64,000 nt of DNA from JABGQS01 sp963674545 (GTDB lineage Bacteria; Bacillota; Clostridia; Christensenellales; SZUA-584), in contig CAXXFB010000001.1 of NCBI GenBank assembly GCA_963674545.2, forward strand, positions 1 to 64,000, in the 5' to 3' direction. A program made the position numbers and the translations under genes. Position 1 is the stretch's first letter. Every line of letters begins with the position of its first letter. The notes beneath the pieces are model-generated. The model saw only the letters and a list, made by a program, of their open reading frames with translations. It was not told the origin of the DNA and did no database searches. This document shows, piece after piece, positions 9,685-18,314 of this stretch.

Positions 9685-10071
9685 ATGAAGAAAAGTGATC
9701 CGAGAAACGGAAGAAATACAATCAAATCAGTAAGGCCATGGGGCGATATCCATATGGTGGTAAGAAACCAGGAGTGTTCAGTAGACCTTACCCATGTAAA
9801 GCCGGGGAGCAGGTCGAGCCTGCATTCCCACGGAACAAGGTATGAGCTGTTCCATTTCATGGATGATGGAGCTTACCTTGAGGTGGATGGAGTAGTATCA
9901 AGGCCGAGGGCTGATCAGGAATATCTGATAGAACCCGGTATGAAGCATAGGTTCTGGGCAGACGATAAGGATTTCAGGATGCTTGTAGTCTGTTTTGGCG
10001 AATGGAGCGCAGATGATCAGATCAGACACGAGGATGATTATGGACGTCAAGGTCAGAAGCTAACTATGTAA
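9685..10071 (+). CDS. Small cupin, ManC C-terminal/type II sugar-phosphate isomerase-like
   Basis: A 128-residue single cupin barrel. R-P-W-G-D near residue 17, H-S-H-G-T-R-Y-E-L near 47, and P-G-M-K-H-R-F near 88 follow the pattern of the type II mannose-6-phosphate isomerase domain (R-x-W-G ... H-x-H ... P-H-R), with metal-binding His and Glu residues. It may act on a sugar or nucleotide-sugar substrate or simply bind one. GGGAGAG lies before the ATG. The 207-base gap on its left shows no gene or clear terminator. It is the last member of the sugar-metabolism cluster before the solute-binding lipoprotein. Confidence 0.7.
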   Translation: MKKSDPRNGRNTIKSVRPWGDIHMVVRNQECSVDLTHVKPGSRSSLHSHGTRYELFHFMDDGAYLEVDGVVSRPRADQEYLIEPGMKHRFWADDKDFRMLVVCFGEWSADDQIRHEDDYGRQGQKLTM

Positions 10072-10277
10072 TGGAAGAGCACAGAATAGAATAAAGCATT
10101 AAAAAGTTATCGGTGAATTTACTATTTTTAGCTATTTGTTGGAATTGAAGAATCAAAAAAAGACACAATTCGCTGCTGTAAGCAACTGCAATGGAATAGT
10201 AATGATTAAATTTGTTCAGAAGTAATTAAATAACATTTGCCGCTTAGTTTGTGTTAGAATATATCAGGGGTAAACGA

Positions 10278-11774
10278 ATGAGAAAAGCGGCAATTATACT
10301 ACTGGTGTTAACTTTAATTATAACTGCAGGCTGTGTTAACCAAACATCGGCAATACTTAATGGAACAAAGAGTCTTACATGGTGGTGTGAGAATAAATAT
10401 TCACATGTAAACAACACAGGTGATTCTGAGGTTTACGCAGAGCTTATGAGTGAAACCGGTGTAGATGTTGTTTTTATTCATCCACCAAAAGGTGAGCACA
10501 GGGAGCGTTTTTTGGCTTTGTTAAATGAGCAGACACTTCCGGATATTATTACGCATGATTTTGTTAATGACTACGCAGGTGGTGTCGAAAAAGCATTGAA
10601 TGACGGGGTGATAATCCCGCTTAATGATATAATAGAGCAGCACTGCCCAAATCTTAATCAATATCTAATCGACAATCCGCAGGTCAAAGAACTAATAAGC
10701 ACTAAAGATGGACGAATTTTCTGTTTTCCTTCCATACAGCAGGAAAGAGAAATCAGAACATATATAGGCCCGTTTATTAGAAAAGACTATTTGGACGAAC
10801 TGGAACTAAGCCTGCCAACAACTGTGAATGACTGGTATAACGTAATGACAGCTTTTAAAACTGAATTAGGAATCACACCTCTTTCTTTCTACGGTGGTAA
10901 AATTATCGATACGAATTTTCTTATCGGTGCATATGGAATATGCTGGGATTTCTATCAGGAAAATGGCCAAGTTAAGTTTGGCCCGATGGAAGATGAATTT
11001 GCTGATTTTATGCTTGAGTTCAAGAAGTGGTATAACGAGGGACTGATATCGCCCGGAGTTTTTACTGATTCACAAAAAACATATGAGGCAAAAGCTAAAA
11101 GAGGCGAAATCGGTATTTATATTGATTATATATCATCCATCGCAACTTATCAGAGCAGTATCACAGAGGCAGAATTTGAACCGCTTTATTACCCGGTATT
11201 GCAAGATGGTGATACTGTGTTCTCAGGGTATATTGCTCCGGTTTTTGTGCCTTACTCAAGCTGTTATATATCGAGTGACAACAAGGATATAGAAGCAACA
11301 GCAAAGCTGCTTGACTATGCATATTCAGAAGACGGCGCTCTGCTTTTCAACTTTGGAATTCTAGGCGAGAGTTATGAACTGATTGACGGTGAGCCTTTTT
11401 ATACGGATAATATATTATATGATGAAGATGGCTTTTCAATTGCAATCAAAAGATACTTGGCATCCGGTGCTTATATCAGAGACGAAAGACAATTCAAACA
11501 AATGCTGGTACTTGATTGCCAAATGAAAGCAGTAAACGTTTGGTCGGATACAAATGCAGACATAAATCAAATTCCGTCTATAGTTTTAACACAGGAGCAA
11601 GCTGAAATCGTATCGTCTTTTAACAGCGTGTATATGGATACGCTTCTTAATTGGCTAAAAGATTATTGTCTATCTGATAACGCTACTACTGTGCAAGCGC
11701 TTAGAGAGAAGCTTAAGGACCTGGGAATTGACGAGGTTATAGAGATTTATCAAGAGGTTTTGGATGAAACCTAA
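10278..11774 (+). CDS. Extracellular solute-binding lipoprotein (family 1-like)
   Basis: A 498-residue lipoprotein. The ATG at 10278 has AGGGG at 10266-10270 seven bases away and opens with a signal peptide ending in I-T-A-G-C19, the lipidation cysteine. The in-frame GTG at 10251 lacks a binding site. The body resembles large family 1 solute-binding proteins for oligosaccharides from Bacillota (T-W-W-C-E near 36, then L-P-D-I-I-T-H-D, and a long C-terminal helical domain). It would sit on the outer face of the membrane. No ABC permease gene is near. Instead the gene overlaps the next one by 11 bases, and that gene encodes a membrane AraC-type regulator. A sensory role feeding that regulator is as plausible as transport. 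Confidence 0.8.
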   Translation: MRKAAIILLVLTLIITAGCVNQTSAILNGTKSLTWWCENKYSHVNNTGDSEVYAELMSETGVDVVFIHPPKGEHRERFLALLNEQTLPDIITHDFVNDYAGGVEKALNDGVIIPLNDIIEQHCPNLNQYLIDNPQVKELISTKDGRIFCFPSIQQEREIRTYIGPFIRKDYLDELELSLPTTVNDWYNVMTAFKTELGITPLSFYGGKIIDTNFLIGAYGICWDFYQENGQVKFGPMEDEFADFMLEFKKWYNEGLISPGVFTDSQKTYEAKAKRGEIGIYIDYISSIATYQSSITEAEFEPLYYPVLQDGDTVFSGYIAPVFVPYSSCYISSDNKDIEATAKLLDYAYSEDGALLFNFGILGESYELIDGEPFYTDNILYDEDGFSIAIKRYLASGAYIRDERQFKQMLVLDCQMKAVNVWSDTNADINQIPSIVLTQEQAEIVSSFNSVYMDTLLNWLKDYCLSDNATTVQALREKLKDLGIDEVIEIYQEVLDET

Positions 11775-13938
11775 ATCAAGAAGCAACAAATTGTTTCGAA
11801 AGTGGCTGCTTATACAGTTTTGCTTTCTAGCATTCATGACTGCTGTAACAGCGGGTGTTTATTTCTATACAAATCACCATATAAAAAGGCAGATCGATGA
11901 GTTGTATATCAGCAACTTGGAAAGAACTGAAGCAGAAGTGGATTCCGTTTTTCAGTATGCAGCTGCTACAGTTAATGAATATAATATCCAGCCAAGAGTC
12001 AGAATGCTTTCAGGATTAGATTTAAGTGATAGTGAAAGGGATGTTGCACGACTGATTGATGACATCAAACAGACAAACTCAACGGCCAAGGGTATATCAG
12101 AAATAATAATCTACTTTAAGAACCAAGATGTATTTATCAGCTCGGCAGGAGTAATGGACAGGAAAATATTCTGTGACGTGTATTCTTCATCTACTGGAGA
12201 TGAGAGAATTTCGATAATCGATGCTATATCGGATGAAACACTCGCAGACACAATAGTTCCGGTTAACAATGGGAGGAATGGCACGAATACAGCAATTTAT
12301 TCTGAAGAAGCAGTTGATAATATTTTTATTAGTGCAGTCATAGACGCTGTACAAATTGAAGATATTCTAAATGCAAACCTGCAAAGTGAACGGAATGCTT
12401 TTTGTGTATTTGCTGGTAATGAGCTTATATTTGCTCATGGGAGTGATATTCAAAATGAACTTTATAAAAGTGTCGGTTTAGGCGATTTTGATCAGTTTCA
12501 GAAAGTTAAAAGCAGCAACACGGAATATGTTTACCTGGCTTCTGATGATAATGATATAAAATACGTTTCCTTGATAAATGAAGATAATTACTTCGCCGGA
12601 AAGTATCGTATTCAAAGCATAGCAATTATAATTCTTTCGGTTTCGATTTTGCTTGGTGCAGGGATTTCATACTACATAACAAGATATAAATACAAGCCCG
12701 TAGAAACGGTTATCAACGTTTCAAAAGCTATTACGCCGAGCCATGTGTTTGCCAGCGATGATAATGAGCTAGAGCAAATCAAGGGAGCTATTGAGTTTAT
12801 ATATGAACAGAAGATGCAGACAAAGGCTGTTCTTGAGGAACATAATATTTACATAAAAGAAAATGCTATAAAGATGCTTTTAGATGGAGATATTCGTTAT
12901 CAAGATATAACCGAGCATGTAAAATCTCTAATTGATATTGACCAATACAAAGCCTATTGTGTTGCTGTAATAGATGATGAAAAATATCTTAACACATATC
13001 GGGAAGATCAACAAACAAATATATTTTTATCAAAAGCAAAGCATGTAATTTCCAAGGGCGGACGAGTGATTGCGGTATTTGAGTCGAAAGCTGATGAGGT
13101 TGTTGCTATACTAAATAAGCAAATAACTGAGATTAGTATAGACGGTACTATTGCCGTTGGAATGGAATGTATAGGGCATGAAGGAATAAAAACAAGCTAT
13201 GATCATGCGCTTCTGGGTTTAAGCAGAAAAATACTTCCTGATACACCCCGGGTCATACCACCGCTGAGCAGCAGAGAAGCGGGGGCTATAACGATATCGA
13301 CAGAAAACGAAATCCGGTTAGGCGGATTTATACAATCAGGAGATACGGATAAGGCGTTGGCGATGCTCAAAGAACTGGCCGGGGAGCACGGGATCAACAA
13401 CCTGAATTATTTTTCATTTAAAACTTATCTATATAATATATCAAATATAATAATTAGGAGCGCTGAAAATGTATTGAGTGAAGATACATTGAGAAAACTG
13501 CTTGAAGATTTTAATTCTGCGTTTAAGCAGGAAGATTATCAAAGCATTTCTAAAGCTTTAATAGATTCAACGCAATATGTTACAGTTCGATATAGAGAAA
13601 AAATGAACAGCTCTAACAAGAATCTTAACGCAAGCCTTGTTAAATATATCGAAAACAAAATATCAGAACCCCAGCTTTCTTCAGATATGATCGCTGAGGC
13701 GATGAGACTCAATTCTGCTTATCTGAGACGATTCTTTAAAGAACAGAATGGAATTACATTGTGGGATTTTATTAACATGAAAAGAATTGAGACAGCAAAA
13801 AACAAGCTTATTACAACCGATTTAAGTATAAAAAATATTTCTTTAACCTGTGGTTACGTTAGTATCTCGACTTTTGTCAGAACATTCAAGAAATTCTCGG
13901 GCATGACACCCGGGCACTACAGAAACTTATACAGATAG
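11764..13938 (+). CDS. Membrane-anchored AraC-family transcriptional regulator
   Basis: A 724-residue one-component transmembrane regulator. A first membrane segment at about residues 12-33 is followed by about 250 extracytoplasmic residues, probably a Cache-like sensor. A second membrane helix lies near 284-303, then a cytoplasmic linker, and from about 620 a double helix-turn-helix AraC domain. Family marks in that domain are S-x-Y-L-R-R-F-F-K and T-F-V-R-T-F-K-K-F-S-G-M-T-P. It should bind DNA in the cytoplasm in response to an external signal. The start overlaps the end of the solute-binding lipoprotein gene, indicating coupled translation and a shared pathway. Likely targets are nearby sugar genes, which is not shown by the sequence. 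Confidence 0.9.
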   Translation: MKPKSRSNKLFRKWLLIQFCFLAFMTAVTAGVYFYTNHHIKRQIDELYISNLERTEAEVDSVFQYAAATVNEYNIQPRVRMLSGLDLSDSERDVARLIDDIKQTNSTAKGISEIIIYFKNQDVFISSAGVMDRKIFCDVYSSSTGDERISIIDAISDETLADTIVPVNNGRNGTNTAIYSEEAVDNIFISAVIDAVQIEDILNANLQSERNAFCVFAGNELIFAHGSDIQNELYKSVGLGDFDQFQKVKSSNTEYVYLASDDNDIKYVSLINEDNYFAGKYRIQSIAIIILSVSILLGAGISYYITRYKYKPVETVINVSKAITPSHVFASDDNELEQIKGAIEFIYEQKMQTKAVLEEHNIYIKENAIKMLLDGDIRYQDITEHVKSLIDIDQYKAYCVAVIDDEKYLNTYREDQQTNIFLSKAKHVISKGGRVIAVFESKADEVVAILNKQITEISIDGTIAVGMECIGHEGIKTSYDHALLGLSRKILPDTPRVIPPLSSREAGAITISTENEIRLGGFIQSGDTDKALAMLKELAGEHGINNLNYFSFKTYLYNISNIIIRSAENVLSEDTLRKLLEDFNSAFKQEDYQSISKALIDSTQYVTVRYREKMNSSNKNLNASLVKYIENKISEPQLSSDMIAEAMRLNSAYLRRFFKEQNGITLWDFINMKRIETAKNKLITTDLSIKNISLTCGYVSISTFVRTFKKFSGMTPGHYRNLYR

Positions 13939-14076
13939 CTTTTTTCTTGGGATTGTATCAAATTGAATACATAAACACAAAGTGAATATTTCATGTTCTC
14001 TTTGTTTTGTATACCATGGATACAGGAGATAAATTTATAAAATCCATATCTAATCAATAAGAAAGGAGTCTGAATT

Positions 14077-14310
14077 ATGTTGGAATTCTTTAAAAACGGC
14101 GGAGTGTTTTTGTTCGATGAAGAAGATGCAGCAAGTGAGAGATCTTTTTATAAGTTAGAGGATCTGATGGGTGAAGAAGAGGGCGCAGACATTACAGAAG
14201 CTTATATAGAAGATGACGGCGAGATATGTGTTTTCTATGACAGCACTATACTAAACGAGGAACAGGCTGTTGAGAAATATAAAAAAGGAGATTATTCAAA
14301 ACAAATTTAA
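14077..14310 (+). CDS. Small acidic protein of unknown function
   Basis: 77 residues, strongly acidic (E-E-G-A-D, E-D-D-G-E clusters), with no signal peptide or membrane segment and no recognisable domain. AAAGGAGT about eight bases upstream of the ATG makes translation credible. It lies 14 bases before the gene for an acidic lipoprotein, so the two are probably co-transcribed and may work together. It could be a cytoplasmic partner or an immunity-like protein, but nothing in the sequence decides this. Confidence 0.6.
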   Translation: MLEFFKNGGVFLFDEEDAASERSFYKLEDLMGEEEGADITEAYIEDDGEICVFYDSTILNEEQAVEKYKKGDYSKQI

Positions 14311-14324
14311 GGGAGGCTGTCCAA

Positions 14325-14915
14325 ATGAAAAAAATATTAATAGTATTAATTGCTGTTTCATTAACATTAAGCTTTGCAAGCTGTAAATCACAGCAACAAA
14401 AAATGATGGAGCAAGCCATGCAGGAATTTGAGGATATGACTGGTCAGGAGCAGTACGGCGATTCTGATTCAATGCAAGATTGGGAAGACGACATGGAACC
14501 AAATGACGATGGGTTTACTGATGATTATCAGAACGAACAAGCCGGCGTTGATGATTGCGATGGAAACTATGATAGAGAAGGCGAGACATACGTTGAAGAT
14601 GGAGAGAACAGCGTACAGCTTGGCGGAGGCGAATGGCCGGAAGGTGCACCTGATGTTATCGAAGAACCTAAATTCGGTGAAGCTGAAATCAGTGGAATCA
14701 TTTCATCAGACAGTGGTACAGTTGTCACATACTTAAGCGTTGCTAGAGAAGAAGCAGCGACATTGATTGGATCATATCTGGACAATAATGATTGGAAGAT
14801 GCTTGCTCATACAAATGACAGCGATTGGGAAGTGTATTCCGGTCAGAACGGAAACATTGTTCTTACGATTGAATGGGATAGTGGAGATTTTTCTATTCTA
14901 TGGGAAACATTTTAG
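14325..14915 (+). CDS. Acidic lipoprotein with W-P type C-terminal domain
   Basis: 196 residues with signal peptide M-K-K-I-L-I-V and lipobox ending at C20. It is then Asp/Glu-rich and low in complexity to about residue 100, followed by a folded C-terminal domain starting W-P-E-G-A-P-D-V. The domain contains G-T-V-V-T-Y-L and a late I-E-W-D-S. The layout matches the lipoprotein at 32274-32783 (signal, acidic linker, W-P-x-x-x-x-P, G-T-G-V, G-W, W-D-E), so I regard them as paralogues of one family. Location is the outer face of the membrane. The function is unknown. GGGAGG lies eight bases before the ATG. Confidence 0.75.
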   Translation: MKKILIVLIAVSLTLSFASCKSQQQKMMEQAMQEFEDMTGQEQYGDSDSMQDWEDDMEPNDDGFTDDYQNEQAGVDDCDGNYDREGETYVEDGENSVQLGGGEWPEGAPDVIEEPKFGEAEISGIISSDSGTVVTYLSVAREEAATLIGSYLDNNDWKMLAHTNDSDWEVYSGQNGNIVLTIEWDSGDFSILWETF

Positions 14916-15009
14916 TTCATCTCTGATACAAAATAATTCAATGCACAAAGTGGAGTTATATCAAAATATATACATATTTCACTTTGGGCGTTATTACTAA
15001 TATGGATTG

Positions 15010-15575
15010 ACATAGTGGATAATATTGGTACCTATCATAGTCATCAGGTATACTTATTTAGTTTTGGAGGCAATATTTGATGAAACCTATTGCCAATATA
15101 TCATTTTCTGCAAAAACAGCTGTTGGGCCGTTCGTAAGCTTTATGAATTTGGACGCTGCGCCAAATCCTGTTTGCAGACGGAAACCACAATGATATTCCA
15201 TTTCATTATAAATCTTAAGATGCGAGTTTTTGAGCGCCGTGTGAAACCCTTTTTGTTTTTCCTTTGAAACTCTGTCTAGGCCGCCGATATATCCGATTCT
15301 TTTATGCCCCCAAGGAAATAAAATGATTCGTTGCTGTTATCGTGCCTTCAACAACGTTTATACTGATGCAATTGAATTTTGGATCTGTGAGATTCCAGCT
15401 TATCATTATAATTGGAATATGCTGACTGTTATCGATCAGTTCCGCTAAAGATTCATCGTTGTCAACAAGGCATAAAACTATTCCGTCAAAATGCTGAATC
15501 GATTGATTTATAAAGTGTTTTTTAAGTATATCCAGCTCATTGTTAGCGGTATATAATACAGGCACAAGGTTATTT
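15010..15575 (-). pseudogene. Decayed LacI-family transcriptional regulator (effector domain remnant)
   Basis: Read on the minus strand, 15565-15313 encodes a ligand-binding-domain fragment with H-F-D-G-I-V-L-C and H-I-P-I-I-M-I-S. Shifting one base at the run of five Gs near 15308-15312 continues the family: G-H-K-R-I-G-Y-I-G-G, then P-T-A-V-F-A-E-N-D-I-L-A-I-G. A further shift near 15060 leads into I-P-D-D. The helix-turn-helix half is missing, with a stop codon just before the fragment. The gene is therefore truncated and twice frameshifted. It probably once regulated the neighbouring sugar genes. Confidence 0.85.
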
Positions 15576-15769
15576 TAATGGAAGATTCTTTAATGGATAA
15601 TGAGTAATACAACTTTGATGGTTGAAACTAATTAAATTTTATACTAAGAGTTTTATCATGTTTGGAGTGAAGGTTGACAAGAATTTAAAGGTTTAATTAA
15701 TTTAATACTTAGTATTTTAATAAAGGCGAATAAAAAAGAGTTAAATCTTATAAGGGGTAAAAACTTCAT

Positions 15770-16002
15770 AAAGGGTTCAAAAAAGCTTTTAGCGGGGAAT
15801 AGCAGCCTGATGATATGAGAAATGGGGCAATATGAAGTATAAGTATAGGAACAGGCAATTTTGGTGTAGAGGGTACTATGTAGATACAGCAGGTAAGAAT
15901 GCTAAGAGAATAAAGGAGTACATCCAAAACCAGTTAAAGCAGGATGAACTGGGAGAACAACTAACGATGGAAGAAATAGACTCGTTTACAGGTAGCACGT
16001 AA
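15770..16002 (+). pseudogene. IS200/IS605-type transposase tnpA remnant
   Basis: The last 56 codons (ATG at 15832 to TAA at 16002) match the C-terminal part of the Y1 transposases at 30901 and 31635: K-Y-K-Y-R-N-R-Q-F-W-C-R-G-Y-Y-V-D-T, then a helix carrying the Y-I-Q-N-Q-L nucleophile region. About 60 bases upstream, in another frame, A-G-N-S-S-L-M-I matches the preceding segment of the same proteins, followed by a stop. The HUH half is gone. It is a dead copy whose right-end palindrome survives at 16074-16108. Confidence 0.85.
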
Positions 16003-16073
16003 CAGCTTTTCGCGTGCGCCAGACCGTACCAACGCCCTTTAGGCGTGGCTAGTATTAAAGGTCTATGCACGAA

Positions 16074-16108
16074 AGTCATGACCACCCGTTTTACGGGTGG
16101 TCATGACT
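16074..16108. repeat. 16-bp palindrome, IS200-type end hairpin
   Basis: AGTCATGACCACCCGT pairs with ACGGGTGGTCATGACT across a three-base loop. The same GTCATGACCACCCGT word occurs at the end of the IS200-like copy near 30753, so this is the surviving subterminal hairpin of the decayed element. Confidence 0.8.
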
Positions 16109-16876
16109 GTATTATTATATTTTCCTCAGTGCAAACTTTTAGTAGAAGTCAGTATCTCTCGGAACTAATCTCTCTGGATAACTATAGAGCCAAATTCATT
16201 GTAATCAGTTCTAAATGTCTCTGGTTTACTTCTTATATCTTAAATTGACAAGAGTTAATTGATTTTTAATGGGAAATTAATGTATTCCTATCGCTTATAT
16301 TATTCAAGCTAAAAAAATCAATAAAAAGTTAAAGATTATATGGCTTATATATTTAATATACGGATTTAAGTCTAAAAGATGTCATATATATCTAAAATAA
16401 ATTTTTCGAGATTGAAAGCGGCTTAAAATGTCGTTAGTTTTTTGCTTGCTATATCCAATAGGATTAAATTCATAAAAAATATTAAATCAATTAAGCATAT
16501 TGTCGAAGCTTGCCCTGTTTGTCTCTATTAATGGTTACGTAACCATATATGAAAAAGCCCATTTAAATGTAATATTTTATATTAAACCCCGTAGTTTACT
16601 AAATTTAAAATTATTTAGCTATTAAAAGTATGAAAAATCCGATAAAAAATATTTAGTGCTGCTAAATCAACTATTTCTATTTTGTGTACTCCTAAATATC
16701 TTAAAGTGTAAAATATGAAAATAGTATAAAATCGAATGAAATCAATAAGAATGTTAATTCAAATAAAAGATAAAGATAGTATAATCAAGTAAACAATTTG
16801 TAAGTAAATTATTAAACTTAAAATAAAATAATACTTAAAAACAACTTCGCAATTATATTTTAGGGGAAGAAAGCAG
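16109..16876. other. AT-rich gap before the shell operon
   Basis: Nearly 770 bases, very AT-rich, with no credible gene on either strand. A TATAAT lies at 16780-16785 with only a poor -35 candidate upstream, and could drive the shell genes. No terminator or riboswitch-like structure was recognised. The composition contrasts sharply with the GC-richer shell genes that follow. Confidence 0.5.
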
Positions 16877-17014
16877 ATGAAAGCGTTAAAGAAAATTCAT
16901 TTAGGTGAGGATGGTGTACAACTTCTCACAAATGTTCCAGCTCCTGTTCCGGAAAGCGCCAGTTCTGTAGTTATACCGGCGCCGCATGAAGACATTTACA
17001 AGGCGATATATTAG
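16877..17014 (+). CDS. 45-residue peptide resembling a shell-protein C-terminus
   Basis: A short frame with a good AGGGGA (16862-16867) nine bases before ATG. The last third, V-V-I-P-A-P-H-E-D-I-Y-K-A-I, resembles the end of BMC shell domains (V-I-P-R-P-H-x-D-V in the two genes downstream). The preceding V-P-A-P-V-P-E-S is a Pro-rich linker and the N-terminus is unlike any BMC start. It ends 31 bases before the first hexamer gene. It may be the tail of a deleted larger (possibly trimeric) shell gene, or a small expressed peptide. I cannot tell which. Confidence 0.5.
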   Translation: MKALKKIHLGEDGVQLLTNVPAPVPESASSVVIPAPHEDIYKAIY

Positions 17015-17045
17015 ATTTCCAGTATAGGAAGGGAGAACAATTTCA

Positions 17046-17381
17046 ATGGATGCATTAGGAATGGTGGAGACGAGAGGGCTTGTCGGGGCGATCGAAGCGG
17101 CCGATGCTATGGTAAAGGCAGCGAACGTTGTACTTGTCGGCAAGGAGCAGATAGGTGCAGGGCTCGTTACCGTTATGGTGAGGGGAGACGTTGGAGCTGT
17201 CAAAGCTGCAGTCGAGGCCGGAAGCGCAGCGGCGGGAAGAGTCGGCGAGCTAAAGAGCACTCACGTTATACCGAGGCCGCACAGCGATGTTGAGGGGATT
17301 TTGCCAAAGCAAAAGGCGGACAAAAAAGAAGCTCCAAAACCGGCAGCAAAACCTGCTGAGAAACCAACAGAGAAGAAGTAA
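17046..17381 (+). CDS. Microcompartment hexameric shell protein (BMC-H) with basic tail
   Basis: 111 residues, PduA/EutM type. The canonical BMC domain runs from A-L-G-M-V-E-T-R-G-L-V at residue 3 to H-V-I-P-R-P-H at about 80. The pore loop reads G37-A38-G39, where many PduA-like proteins have Gly-Ser-Gly. After the domain there is a 24-residue Lys/Pro/Ala-rich tail that the second copy lacks. The protein forms hexagonal tiles of the protein shell around a metabolic compartment. The stop codon abuts the ATG of the pentamer gene, indicating coupled translation. GGGAGAAC is the likely binding site. Confidence 0.95.
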   Translation: MDALGMVETRGLVGAIEAADAMVKAANVVLVGKEQIGAGLVTVMVRGDVGAVKAAVEAGSAAAGRVGELKSTHVIPRPHSDVEGILPKQKADKKEAPKPAAKPAEKPTEKK

Positions 17382-17654
17382 ATGTATACCGGCAAAGTCG
17401 TAGGGAGCGTGGTCTGTACAGTCAAGGACCCTTCGCTCAAAGGGATAAAACTAAAGCTGGTGGAAGTGATCGAGAATGGGAAGCCGGCGGGAGTGATCGT
17501 TGCGTCTGACGCTACACGCCAAGCGGGCAACGGAGATTTTGTATATCTTATCGGTTCCAAAGAGGCAGGTATGCCGTTTCTTGATCAAAATAAGCTAAAC
17601 CCGGTAGACGCTTCAATTATGGGGTTTATCGATGAATATAATGAGAATATTTAG
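17382..17654 (+). CDS. Microcompartment pentameric vertex protein (BMC-P, EutN/CcmL)
   Basis: 90 residues, standard for EutN/CcmL. It opens with G-K-V-V-G-S-V-V-C-T-V-K-D and contains G-N-G-D-F-V-Y-L near residue 49 and D-A-S-I-M-G-F-I-D near 78, all typical. Five copies cap each vertex of the shell. The ATG directly follows the stop of the hexamer gene, so ribosomes probably reinitiate. It is distinct in sequence from the second pentamer gene at 17960, suggesting mixed or specialised vertices. Confidence 0.95.
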   Translation: MYTGKVVGSVVCTVKDPSLKGIKLKLVEVIENGKPAGVIVASDATRQAGNGDFVYLIGSKEAGMPFLDQNKLNPVDASIMGFIDEYNENI

Positions 17655-17672
17655 TTTTGAAAGGAGCTAAAC

Positions 17673-17948
17673 ATGGAAAAGCAGGCATTAGGAATGGTTG
17701 AAACAAAAGGGCTCGTCGGAGCGGTCGAGGCAGCTGACGCTATGGTTAAGGCAGCGAATGTTACGCTGGTGGGGAAAGAAAAGATAGGCTCTGGGCTCGT
17801 AACCGTTATGGTTAGAGGCGACGTCGGCGCTGTCAAGGCAAGCGTGGATGCAGGCGCTGCTGCTGCCAAGAGAGTCGGAGAGCTGTTCAGCGTACATGTG
17901 ATTCCAAGACCACATGAGGATGTTGAGTCGATACTTCCGGGCAAATAG
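17673..17948 (+). CDS. Microcompartment hexameric shell protein (BMC-H), second copy
   Basis: 91 residues, nearly identical in the BMC domain to the protein at 17046 but ending right after R-P-H-E-D-V-E-S-I-L-P-G-K without the basic tail. The pore loop is G39-S40-G41, the PduA-like form, so the two hexamers differ at the residue lining the pore. AAAGGAG lies about seven bases before the ATG. Together with the first pair this gives an H-P-H-P gene order, which looks like a tandem duplication followed by divergence. Confidence 0.95.
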   Translation: MEKQALGMVETKGLVGAVEAADAMVKAANVTLVGKEKIGSGLVTVMVRGDVGAVKASVDAGAAAAKRVGELFSVHVIPRPHEDVESILPGK

Positions 17949-17959
17949 GAGAAGAAGAC

Positions 17960-18247
17960 TTGAAGATTGGCAGAGTAGTGGGCAACGTTGTGTCCACTGT
18001 TAAAAACGATACACACTACGGGTATAAGTTGTTGCTGATTGAATTTATAGATGCGCAGGGCAGAGCGACTTCGCCCAGGCAGATAGCGTTTGACGGCGCC
18101 GACGCAGGCGTTGAAGACATAGTGCTCATCAACGTTGACGGAGGCGCCGCAAAGATGATGCTTGAAGACGACGAGGTCATTGCCGATCTTACTATATGCG
18201 GAGTGCTTGATCACTTCGCTATTGATGGGAAAACTATGCATCTATAA
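17960..18247 (+). CDS. Microcompartment pentameric vertex protein (BMC-P), second copy
   Basis: 95 residues of the EutN/CcmL family: G-R-V-V-G-N-V-V-S-T-V-K-N at the start, V-E-D-I-V-L-I-N-V-D-G-G-A-A near 52, and D-L-T-I-C-G-V-L-D-H near 81. The start is TTG at 17960, supported by AGGAG about eight bases upstream. It is only distantly similar to the first pentamer protein. It is the last shell gene; the compartment's aldolase follows 67 bases later. Confidence 0.93.
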   Translation: MKIGRVVGNVVSTVKNDTHYGYKLLLIEFIDAQGRATSPRQIAFDGADAGVEDIVLINVDGGAAKMMLEDDEVIADLTICGVLDHFAIDGKTMHL

Positions 18248-18314
18248 TTAGTATAACGAAAATACTATAGCCTGTTTTTGGCTGCAGTAAATTTAACAAG
18301 ATGCGAGGATTGGC

